The notes beneath the pieces are model-generated. The model did not search any database. It saw nothing but the letters and a program-made list of their open reading frames with translations, and was not told where the DNA came from. 23,523 nt of DNA from Spirogloea muscicola (taxonomy: Eukaryota > Streptophyta > Zygnematophyceae > Spirogloeales > Spirogloeaceae): NCBI GenBank assembly GCA_009602725.1, contig WELB01000328.1:87084-110606 (forward strand), written 5' to 3'. Made by a program: the position numbers and the translations under genes. Within the stretch, counting starts at the first letter, position 1. Every line of letters begins with the position of its first letter. This document shows, one piece after another, positions 8,825 to 19,000 of the stretch.

Positions 8825-9098
8825 CAGTGAGCATCCTCGCTTTACTAACGGGCACTGCCAGGTGCTCAGGAGGATCACTTTGCCGCTTTTCTCAGCATGC
8901 TTAGCAGACTGCTTGCTAAAGAATGTAGCATCACGTATATGCACTTTACTTATCTCTGCTATATTCTGAGGTAAAAATCAGGCGAGGGGTGACAGTCAGT
9001 GGAGCAGGACATTTGATAGACCCTTTGTTAGTACCGGCTGCCAATCTGTGAGCTTTTCTTGACTCTCTTGCAGAATGTTGGCAAACACTGACTCCGTG

Positions 9099-9103
9099 TG
9101 TAA
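9099..9103 (+). terminator. Putative poly(A) signal TGTAA
   Basis: This is the nearest TGTAA I found downstream of the alpha/beta hydrolase stop, 275 bases away. A second TGTAA lies at 9458-9462. Either could end the transcript. Confidence 0.3.
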
Positions 9104-9275
9104 ACATCTTGCAGGTAAGTCAAGAAGGCGCAGGCTGTTGTGCTGTACCAGACCCGTGGCACAATGATGGCAGTCAGACGGTCAAGCAATCCAGCACGGT
9201 GGCTGGGATGCCTTGGATGCCTCCTGCACTAAGACATTCTTTGCGGTGACCAATAACAGTCTGCAATTATTTACT

Positions 9276-9306
9276 GATCATTGGCCACACAAGATGGCCA
9301 TTGATC
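9276..9306. repeat. Inverted repeat, 12-bp arms
   Basis: GATCATTGGCCA (9276-9287) and TGGCCATTGATC (9295-9306) pair with one mismatch around a 7-base loop. The site lies in the presumed 3' flank of the hydrolase gene. Its role is unknown. Confidence 0.5.
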
Positions 9307-11003
9307 ACAGTGACCATATCCTGAATGTCGCTGGTCTTTTTATATCATTCGTCTGACACCTAAAAGGTTGAAAAGGATCCTGCCCACATGACAGTGCTCA
9401 AGATCCTGCCAGGGATGGAGCTTAAGCCATCCTCTCTCCTTGATGCTGTATTATTACTGTAAGTACAGCATTTATTCGCCGCAGAGGGTGGCCTGATATC
9501 CAGTTCGATATTATCTAACTAGTCGTTCTCAAGCCATTGGTAGAAGTGCAACGTGCCGATGACACAATACTTGTATTGTGATCAAATATTTGCTTACAAA
9601 TGAAAGCCTCACATGACAGAGTACTGGCGAACAAAGGCAGATTCTGTTGTGGCAGTAACTTTGTGAAATTTGCCCCAAGTATCTTATGATTGATGACACG
9701 ATCATCGTCTCAGCAAGCAGCTTCTCTCTATTGATTGACTGCCTCAGATGGAAGACAAGAAACAAACAACCGTAGCTTCGACCTGGCTGCGGTGCTTTGG
9801 TCTCTTCCTTAACTTCCAGTGGTCCTCCCTCCTCCATCCTCTGGCCCACCTGGTCGGTCCGCGCCGTTGCCGTCGGGCCGGGGTAGCTTAGGGCGCACTA
9901 GCAACCCGCAAAAGTTATTAGAATGCGCTCTCCCTTTGTTTGCAGTTCCTAGGCTCTAGCCCATGATCATTGTGCTGGGCGCACACTAAGCCAGGCTACT
10001 GGCTTGCAGGCCGGTGTTCCGGCTCCCCAGGTTAGTCTGGCAAATACATTTGTGCTCGCTCGTGAGTCCCAGAGTCCCATCAACTGTTCTTCTCTGCTTT
10101 GTTACTCTAGGCCTACTTACGTTCATCTGTATTTTTCTTACAAAACAGTGTATTGGCTTGCTTTGGCCTCCGTCTTATTCAATGCACAATGCAGACCTCT
10201 CTCGGCCTTATCTGCATCATCATGTACTCTTGTGAGTATCAGCATGATTAGCGCTTTCCAGCCCCTTGTCCACTACCTTCGGGCTGGCCACTTAACAGCC
10301 CTTGCCCCCTTTGAAAGCAAGTGCTTGGAAGAGCCCCATTTTCTTGCACAGCCATGGCCCGTTTCTAAGCACCATTTTTATCAATCAACGTGACTTACAC
10401 CCCTTCGTCCCAAGGCCTGCAAGCAGAGGCCGGAGCTGCGGTCAGCCACTATGCGCGCGGACCTCAGCAGTAGAGCGCAGCCTTCTGGTCCTCGTCACGG
10501 GGCGTGGATTGCCCACGTTGCCGTCCTGCCGCTAAGGATGGGCGGCCACATGAGAAGCTCGCGGCAGCGGCGCTCTGCAGCGCTGGGACTCAAGTGATTC
10601 GCGGCAAGAGCCATTGGCAGTTGCAGGCATTGGCAGTAGCAGGCTGAAGTTGCTGGGCAGTGCCGCCGCTGTTGCCTTGTGGGCGCGAGACCATGACGAC
10701 GGTGCACTGGCGACCGAGCTGGGTTTGCGAGACTTGACGGCGGCGGCCCCAGCATCTGGCCAACCAGCGCCTGCGCTGAGCATAGAAGATGGGGCCACGG
10801 GTACCTCTGCGATGGCCAGGTGGGAGCACGCCATGCAACCACCAATACTGCCAAAGCCCCCAGAAGACTTGTCCTAAGTCCCAGAACTTCTAGACCCCTA
10901 GACCTGACACCCTGTGAGCCCTGCCAGGCAAGGATGGTGTGCCCATGTTGCCGCATTGCCTAGTACCTGCTGTCACAGAAGGTGGAAGCAGCCAGCCACT
11001 TAT

Positions 11004-11086
11004 AAACCATAAACCCCTGAATCCTAAATCCCATAAGCCAAATCCCAAACCCCAAACCCCCTAACTTCCTAAATCCTAATCCTGAG
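11004..11086. repeat. Degenerate interstitial telomere-type repeat (CCCTAAA)
   Basis: About ten imperfect CCCTAAA-like units occur in a row, for example AAACCCCTGAATCCTAAATC and CCAAACCCCAAACCCCCTAA. Weaker related units appear from about 10878. CCCTAAA is the canonical telomere repeat of plants and many green algae. The degeneracy indicates an old internal tract, not a chromosome end. Confidence 0.75.
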
Positions 11087-11453
11087 ACCTGCCTGACTGT
11101 TGCATGCCTCCTTCCCTTGCTTTGCCAGGTGACGGGGCTGCAGCCGCAGCCCAGCTGAGGGGCGGGAGCTCCAGGCAATGTGGGTGAATGCAGATGCCAT
11201 TTGTAACTGAGGCTGCCACAGCAAAAGCACAAGCTCTTCACGTGCTTGCACATGCAGCGCTGGAGATGGGCCTAAGATCTAGAATTGGCATATCAAGGTT
11301 GCAAAAGCAAATCAAACAGGTTTCAGGCTGTCATTCCAGCCCCAAGCTGGTCAGTATGCAGGTCGCGTGAAGACTGCGCCTTCTAAAGCCTGCTTTGCGC
11401 TGTCTCAACCTGACATGTGCTGTTGTGGTGCATTGCTGCACCTCGCTGCACAG

Positions 11454-12657
11454 TGTTGGGCATCCAAAGACTGGCAATCGCCGTGGGCTCAGCAGTGGGG
11501 GCGCTGGCAGACCCTGCCAGGGCGGACCTCGTCGCAGCGCTCGGGGAGACTACAGGGGAGCGTGCTTTTGCACGAATGCGCGACCGCATGGCCACATCGC
11601 AGGAGGGCAGGGTGAGCACTTGCATCTCAGAAATTGGAATGTGCCCTCCAAGTTCCGGATCACAGACTTGAAGCAAATGAGCTGTAATGCAGGTCAATCT
11701 GGTGTCAGGAACCTGACGACCATCTGCACGTCCAAAGATGCCTGTGATAGCTAAGCCCTGGTATTAGAGCTCACTTCATTGACACGAGGATTTTCATCAT
11801 CGTGGCATTGTTGTAGGAGCTGCTGCAGGAGCGCCCCCGTGTGACCAACCAGTCGGTGGCGCATGCATGGGACATGCCCACCTGCACTTTTGGTGCTGCA
11901 TATGCCAGCTTCATGGGCTCCCGCAATTTCCAGGCAGATGAGCGGCCCCCTGTCCGCTTTGTTGATGATTCTGAGCTAGCCTACGTTGCAGCAAGGTGGC
12001 TGCTCTTACCAAACCAGAAATGATAATAGTCATACTACTTGTACAAAGAGTGTGCTCAGTCTGCTCATTCGTCAGTGTTGAAAGGGCTTGTCTTCAGATC
12101 CTGTGTTGTCAATTAGCATGTGTCACAGTCTGGTATTGACATGGGCATCCTTGCTGGCACACATTAGCATTGACATTCTGAAGTTGAGAGCCTATACGCC
12201 ACAGTCAGTAATTCGACACTGAGCTTTCTCATCCGTGATAGTATGTGACCCCTTCTCTTCCATTACCTGATTGAATCATGCTCCTGCTGTGCTCAGGGCC
12301 AGGGAGGTGCATGACTTCTGGCACGTCCTCTTTGGGCTGCCAACGACTGTGCCTGGCGAGCTCGCCCTGAAGATGGTCGAGGCCGTGCAGACAGGCATGC
12401 CAATGGCGGCACTGTCCGTGCTCGGCGGACCGTTGCGGCTCACTACTGCCCAGCGCGTGAGCCTTGTGGGCACCTACTACCCGTGGGCTGTCAAGGCCGG
12501 CCTTCGAGCCAATGACCTCCTCAGCATATACTACGAGCGCCACCTGCACGAGTTGCTCGACGAGGTCCGCGATCGCTGGCGGATCGACGTTGCGCCAGCG
12601 ATGCCACAGCTTGCTCGATCTCAAGCTTCCTATAAGTCCTCCCTTGCCGCAATTTAG
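11454..12657 (+). CDS. COQ4: Ubiquinone biosynthesis protein COQ4, first exon not identified
   Basis: COQ4 is a mitochondrial inner-membrane-associated protein needed for the CoQ biosynthetic complex. Exons: 11454-11611, 11817-11995 and 12297-12657, all phase-consistent and ending in TAG. Family landmarks in order: [71 protein letters not shown], the zinc-binding HDFWH followed 11 residues later by Glu (the HDxxH-x11-E motif), [13 protein letters not shown]-like VQTGMPM, and [11 protein letters not shown]. About 232 residues are covered, essentially the whole conserved domain. Only the short N-terminus (targeting peptide and the segment before LGIQRL) is missing; its exon lies somewhere upstream, where 10451-10597 is one candidate. 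The acceptor at 11453 requires an incoming phase of one base. Confidence 0.93.
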
Positions 12658-13065
12658 AACCTGTTTTGAAGTGTTGCAGTGTACATAGGTGCATCTGCTG
12701 ATGCCAGTAGCTGTGCTAGAGCCGCATTGAAGCTCTGCGGTACAACATATAGTGTAAGACATGCACAACGCTTGACAGCAGCCAGATATCGATCACAACG
12801 CAAGCGTGTGTCTGTCAAATTGCGTATCTCACTTGCGTTTGTTTGTCACCCGAGTTTGGCAACTTGTCTACAAGTTGATTTGTCCAGCTTGTGTTGGTCA
12901 TGGGATGCTCTGAAGAGCATCTGGGAGCTGTACATATGCAAGGCTGGCACGCTTCCTTCGCTTGCTGCTGCAGGAAAGGTTGCGGATGTCTAGCATGGCT
13001 GCATTGCAGGAGTACGTTCTTGAGCCTCGATCTGGTGTCAGCCATGAGCCCGTGCTGTACAAAGC
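12658..13065. other. Convergent intergenic region between COQ4 and MED14
   Basis: The gap holds the 3' ends of two convergent genes. A plus-strand open stretch beginning near 12987 (MSSMAALQEYVLEPRSGVSH...) runs antisense into the last MED14 exon and has no recognised relative. I see nothing else. Confidence 0.5.
12753..12757 (+). terminator. Putative poly(A) signal TGTAA
   Basis: TGTAA lies 95 bases after the COQ4 stop, in the 408-base gap between the convergent COQ4 and MED14 genes. I found no TGTAA on the minus strand in this gap for MED14. Confidence 0.45.
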
Positions 13066-16000
13066 TCACATCGTGGGCACCCTCAGCTGCTGCACAGCGG
13101 AGTGCAGGGCCACCTGGACGGCCTCCGCAACAGCCTTGAGCCGGCTCCCCTGCTGCTCACCGCCGCTGCCCACGACGTCGACCACGCGCCCCATCTTCTC
13201 TCTGAGCTTCTCCCAGTCCTCGGTCTTGTCCCAGCACGCCTGGCCCCCGTGGCTTCCCTCCATCGCCAGCAACATCATCTGCCTCAATCATAATGTGAAG
13301 ATATCATCAACATGGCGGAACATGCAGTAAACAGCATGACTTTTGCTGTGCCAAAGTAGCAAACAAATTCAAAATAGACTAGCGGTGCTGCGCATCTCTC
13401 TTGTCCATGTAAACCCTCGGAGTGATTTGGTGCTATATCAACTGTATTTGGTGCTATATCAACGGTATAAGGAATAGACCACTTGAGCCTTACATTGTCT
13501 TCCAAGCAATTTTTGCTCAGTGTCAACTTGCTCACCTTGGAAGACACTTCGCCTCCAAAGGCATACTGGATCTTGATCACGACGCAGTACGGCAGCCAGC
13601 TGACAGATGCATTGCGTCCTGAGCTGCTCGGAGCCACTTCCAGGAGCACCGTGAGCGAGAACGTCACAAGAGAGTTGGGCTTGTCATACGCGACCGCAGC
13701 CCGTTGTGTCTCGCCTGGTGCATCGAGGCGGAGCTCCACCCGTGGCTTCGGTTCCGATGCCGGGTTGTCCCCTGGCGGCGCAGCCGCAGCCAGCGCCGCC
13801 CCCCGCTGGGCCTCCCTCTTCCACATGACCAGGCCCAGGAATTCGCGAATGATTGGCACTACAGAGAAAGAACGACAAACAAGGGTTCTGGGCTTTGAGC
13901 TTCACCATAGACTATCGTTAGTCAACTGTGGGCCCTGTTAAACGGTTTTGAGAGGGACGGAGTTGCAAAGTGTCTGGGAAAGCAGTGCACCTGGCAAAGC
14001 GAGAATGGTGAGGAAGGACGCCAGGCGGGGCGCACGATGCGGCTCGGTGGCCACCCTCTTGGAGAAGAAGTCCTGGAGGAGCTCCATCTCCATCTGGCTG
14101 AGGTCGACGAGGGGGTCATGCCGAGGTGCCCGCTGCTGCGCCCGCGTGTTGATCACTTGCATGATCAGCAGCTGCCGCGAGATCATCACCTGGTACACAT
14201 AACCCCTGCAAGCAAGGAAACACTTGGCCAGCATTGGCATGCAGAACAAGCCTCTGAGTTGAGCATGTAATATTTCTCAAACTGCAGTCTGCATTGAGTT
14301 GCATTGACTGCATCATCAAGCCTCGGAGCAAACGCAATTCAGTGACACATCGCCGATTTATAAGAAGCATATCTCAATGAACTTTTGACTGTTTGACTGT
14401 GCTTATTAGGCACTGTGGGACAATATATTTTAAAACTATACTGGGTGCTCGCAGTTGACCAATTCCTTTTCATCAGTCACTTACCCCACGAAGAACTTGA
14501 GAGCGGGCTGCTCAGGGTCATGGGAGAGTAAGGCAGCCTCTTTTGGAGGAAGTAGCGGCCCAAGAATGCTGTTGATCAGGTCAGGTATCTGGAAGAAGAG
14601 CCACAACAACCCCAAGTAGCGCATCACCCTGCACCAATGCAGCCGCTGTACGTCATCCTCTGCCAAAGCTCACACCCTTCACTCTCGTCTGACTCGAGGG
14701 CGATGCAGTAGATGTCTGAGATGTCAAGCTCCAGCTAAGTTTCCTGCTGGCACTTCAGATGTCACGCCCTTGACCCTCAACTCAAGCCCTGTACCACAGA
14801 CCCTGATCCTATCTCTAGAGGCTGTCCAAATCTCTAGAGCAAAAACTCCAAGATGAGTATAGTCACCCTCGCAGGGCTCGCTTGAGGACAGGTGTTGGCA
14901 CCCAGGCTCCTGCGTAACCGGAGTCACTGCCCGAGCTGACCACCAGCCCAGGTGCGGCGCTGCTGACGATGCTACCGCCGCTGCTCCGCAACACTGCTGC
15001 CGCTCTGCCTCCTGCTGGTGGGGAGACCACCCTGCTTCTCAGAGATCCCTGCAGCGACAGGAGGCCTGAGCACAAAGCAGCTGCATGAGGTATGAGTAGG
15101 AGCAGCTTGCTTCTCACAGGCGCACAACGCACAGCCATCTGAAGTATTGTTGCAATGACAGGATGCCAAAGCCCCATAAAGCCTTACTTGCACATATGCT
15201 GAGCCTCTATCTAAATCTACAGTGAGGACTACAGGACTTTGCCAGCATGGACAAGTATCTGTGAAGTGACCAGGATTCGTGCAGGTAAAGTTCTCAGCAT
15301 GGACACATACCCTTGTATGAGGCCATTGCCCCCGCCTCTGCTGCTGCTTGACCAGCATCAGTCCGTCTCCCCTCAGGCGAACCCACCTTCTCCCGTGCCT
15401 TCAGTGCTTCAATGGTGTGCCCAATCTGCATGTGATACAGAAGTGATAATCAAAACTATACTCACACATGATCAGGGTCACAACCACCTACACGGCCCCA
15501 GATCAGCAATCTATCCTTGGATGAATGAAAGAATGACAAACCTGGTCTGTGATTACCCCCCGGAATTGCGGACAAGGTAGCATGCCCCACCATTGGCCCT
15601 GATCCCCGACAGAGCCTCGTTCCATCACGGATGAAGAGGGAGGAACAGGCTGAAGCCAGACCTGAGGGGCCAAAGAGTCGCTTGAATACATCAATAAAAG
15701 ACTGGTAACACGAGTGCAGTACGGTCGTGACTGCCACTGAAACACTTCGACCAGATCCAAGTTGCCAAAACGGCAATCGCTTTCCTTACGGGCCTGAGAG
15801 CAGTAAATTCAGGTGATGGATGTCGACTGCAGGACAACATAAATTGGGAAGATGAGGGAATTGAATGCAAGGTGAAACAGGAAGCTACCTGGTCGCCATC
15901 GTAACACCGCATGTCAATTGCAAATTGCTTGCGAAAGATGATCCTCGACCAAAAGGGAGACTTGATAACGATACTGGCATCCTCTGGTAGCAACGTCGCC

Positions 16001-19000
16001 ACAGGGGGTGGACCTGCCGATATGCTGGACGGGGCTTTCGAGGCTGCACATACTTAACCAGAGCAAGATTCAGCTAGGAAAGCTTCCAAGTCACAAATAG
16101 GCACGTTGTTTGGTTGCTGGAAATGACTGGTACGATATCAGGAATGCAAGGAGAATGCCCAAGCATGGAGCAACATCTTGCAGAGTGCACAACATCTACA
16201 ACATAAGGAGCATCCAGTAGCCGATTCTGAAGCTGTCCGGATAGAGGAGCGCAACCACATGCCAACAACCTGCTTGAGCTTGGTACTGGAGGTGGGCACT
16301 CCTGAGGGGCCGCAGCGCTGCAGAGAGGCAGTGCAACGGGGTCGTGGAGATCCGGAGTGCGTCCAGAAGGAGCTCCACCTCCCCATGGTCAATAAACTCC
16401 CGGAGGTGCTGCAAGGTATTTAGTACTGACCGATCAGCTCAATGACCCTGCTCAGGTGGCAGGGAGCTCACAAACCCCCACTAATGAAGAGCATAGAGCG
16501 GCCATGGGCTGCCATGGAGGTGGTGAGTGGGACCATGCTGCTCCTTGAGCAACCCGCAACAGCACGATGTGCCTTGGAGCCCGAAACAAAGAGACTAAGA
16601 TTAATGGATGCAACTAAAATTGATGCGATTGCGGCTGATCTTCAGAGTCACAAGCTTGAGAGCACCTTGGTGTGGGGCCACAGGTCTGGCACGATGCGGA
16701 GCTGGCAGAGCTCCTGCCCTCTGCTCCATTCAATGTCAAACTGGACGCTGACGTTCGGAACGACCTGGGATATGAAGGCAAAGGCCACGGCCGTGGGACC
16801 GAGTGCTGTCAATCGGAAAGACCGGCGCCTCACTTCCCACCTCCACTCAGCTTCCAAATCACGGCTGCTCGGGTCTGCCCCTCCCCGACGAGCGGACGGC
16901 ATCAGCGGCTGTCCGAGCAGCAGACGTTGAAGGCTCAAGCCAAAGTGCCTTGCCTGTGCATGGGGAAGGCCCTGAGGCATAAGTGCACTAGCAAGGCCAA
17001 AAGCTTGTCAAGAAATACATGCACTTATGCAAATGACTTCTCCAAGTCTATGCTTGATCAGTCTTCTCAGCCTCACCTTCCAAGCCCGCCGAAGGTCAGC
17101 GACCATGTCCGCTACGCACCCGGCTTCTACACTATCAAAAGTGAGCCTGAGCCCCTCCGTGGTAGCCTTCATGTGCTCGCTCCCGCTAGAAGGACTAAGA
17201 TACTGTGGGGGAGTGGCCCTCATGCTGCCATCCTCCTCAACGGCTGTGGTCCTGCCAAGGTCACTCTCGGCCTTTCCATGCCCTGCTGCCGGCCCTTGGT
17301 CGCCGCCGCCACGCTGACTCTCAAGCTGGCACATGGCGGTGTAGTATGGGTCCCTCACCAGCACCTCCCAGTCTCCCTCCTCCCACTCCGACACGCGCAA
17401 GAGGATCTGCAACCACCCGAGATCGCTCACTGCTGGAGCTGCAGTGTGCGACCCAAGCACCTCCCTCCTCTCGGCCTCCTTGCCGCTGCCCTCCATCTGG
17501 GCATCCTGCTGGAGGCTTGTGAGGCGCGACGCTGCGGGGACCAGCCCAGAGATGCGGAACTTGAGGTCGCAGGACGGGCTCTCCAGCCCAATGTGCTCCC
17601 TGACTGGGATGCGGAGGTCTGCAAGCTGGCGTGTCAGCGCTGCGAGCCGGATGCAGAGCCGCGATGCCCTGAGAGCCGTGAGGAGTAAACCGAGGTAGAT
17701 TGCATCAGGTCTTCTACTCTTGTTGGCAACTGTGACAATCTCAGTCAAGCTCTTCCCAGCCAGTGAGTGGCACTGTGCTTGCTGTCCCGTCTCCAGTCTT
17801 CTTCTTAGCATCCGCACGCTCCCTGATTGGAGTTCATTGCTCATGTCCCCCCATTTCCGCTTTGGCGTCTGCTTCTCCTCGTAGACTGGCAGGCACTCAA
17901 GCATGGACACCACAAACAAACAGCACAAGGACATCATCAAGGCATGGCCTGAGGGGGCAGACAATCAGATTGTGGACAGCAAAAGACTACATCTGAGGAT
18001 GGTAGACAGGACTGCATGAGCCAACCATTGCAGGATCAGTGATATACTTTTGCTTTACAAATAGCAGGAGAGCATGAAGCAGTAACAATAGTAAGAGACC
18101 CTCACTACCAACAATGCAAGCATGCAGTTGCAATACGACAGCTGAAAGTCATGTCAAAACAGGTCAGATGGGTAGGGGCGACTGACTAGCAGGATCAATG
18201 TCTGCATTCATGATGTTCGCGAGGATGGCCACCGACTCGCGCTCGTTGCCAGACTCTGGCGAGATATCCAGACCTGCCGTAGACTGAAAGCCCAGCGTGT
18301 TTCCTGCATCACTGGCGAGCTCAGCTCTTAGGCCACCCTAAGCTGTGAAGACCATGACCAAGCTTATTGACGTAGTCACCAGCAAAAAGCGGGCCGATGT
18401 GAAGCCAAGCAATGCTTTTAAGGTGAACAAGACCGCGTCAGACGCTTAAAATGACAAACAAATACAACCACTTCCATGATGTCACGGAGGGCCGAGATGG
18501 GTGCTCGCGCTGCACCGGATGGCAAGCTGCGGCCTCTGCTATGCACGTTAAGCTAAGCTTACCTGGGTGGGTGGCCTCCACTAGAGCCTCATTGATTGTC
18601 ATGTCCAGATCTTGACCATCTGCACCATCGCGATGAGCTGAAGCATTCTGTGGAGGCGGAAGCATTGCAGCACGTCCTTCCACCAACTCATCAGGTTGGT
18701 TTATGAAACTGGGTAATGGGTCACAGGAAGCCTCATGCTGTAGAGCATCAGGTGCAGGATTCATTCCTGCCTGCAGGCCGTCAGAACCATTGCTAATAGC
18801 TTCACTCTGGAGTTGTGACGGCTCCTCTGGCAATTCTTGCACCTGCTCTAGGACTATCTCTGCAGCAGCAGCCATGGCATCATCGGCAAGAATCTCATCA
18901 ATTGCAGAGGTGCTTGTATCGGGTCCCGCACTGGCCTCTTGCAAAAGAGGCACATCTGCTTTAACCATGTCTGACGGCTTTGAAGCAGGTGGGGAGGCCA

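Larger units (their letters stand above)
8825..11453. other. Long stretch without a recognised gene
   Basis: A small exon-like piece (9074-9114, ATG to a GTAAGT donor) and an open stretch near 9367-9462 are not assignable. 10451-10597 opens an Arg/Ser-rich, acid-poor frame (MRADLSSRAQPSGPRHGAWI...) that resembles a mitochondrial targeting peptide and could be a COQ4 5' exon, but no donor joins it cleanly. 10554-10877 is open in another frame and reads LKLLGSAAAVALWARDHDDG and more; it is coding-like in composition but unplaced. A diverged copy of the hairpin repeat may lie near 10275-10315. The telomere-like tract at 11004-11086 follows. Confidence 0.35.

Noticed and set aside
9529-9849. A 106-codon open frame on the minus strand
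   Set aside because: It has no recognisable motif, no splice context, and lies in AT-richer non-coding DNA.
16196-16269. Extension of MED14 exon 16408-16270 to a stop near 16196
   Set aside because: The GTTGTT donor at 16269 gives the phase needed by the next exon, which carries the expected conserved sequence. The extension ends in a stop.
18171-18303. A MED14 stop codon after IDPASQSPLPI
   Set aside because: A canonical GTCAGT donor at 18186 precedes the stop, and splicing to 17948 is in phase and continues into conserved MED14 sequence down to 13066.
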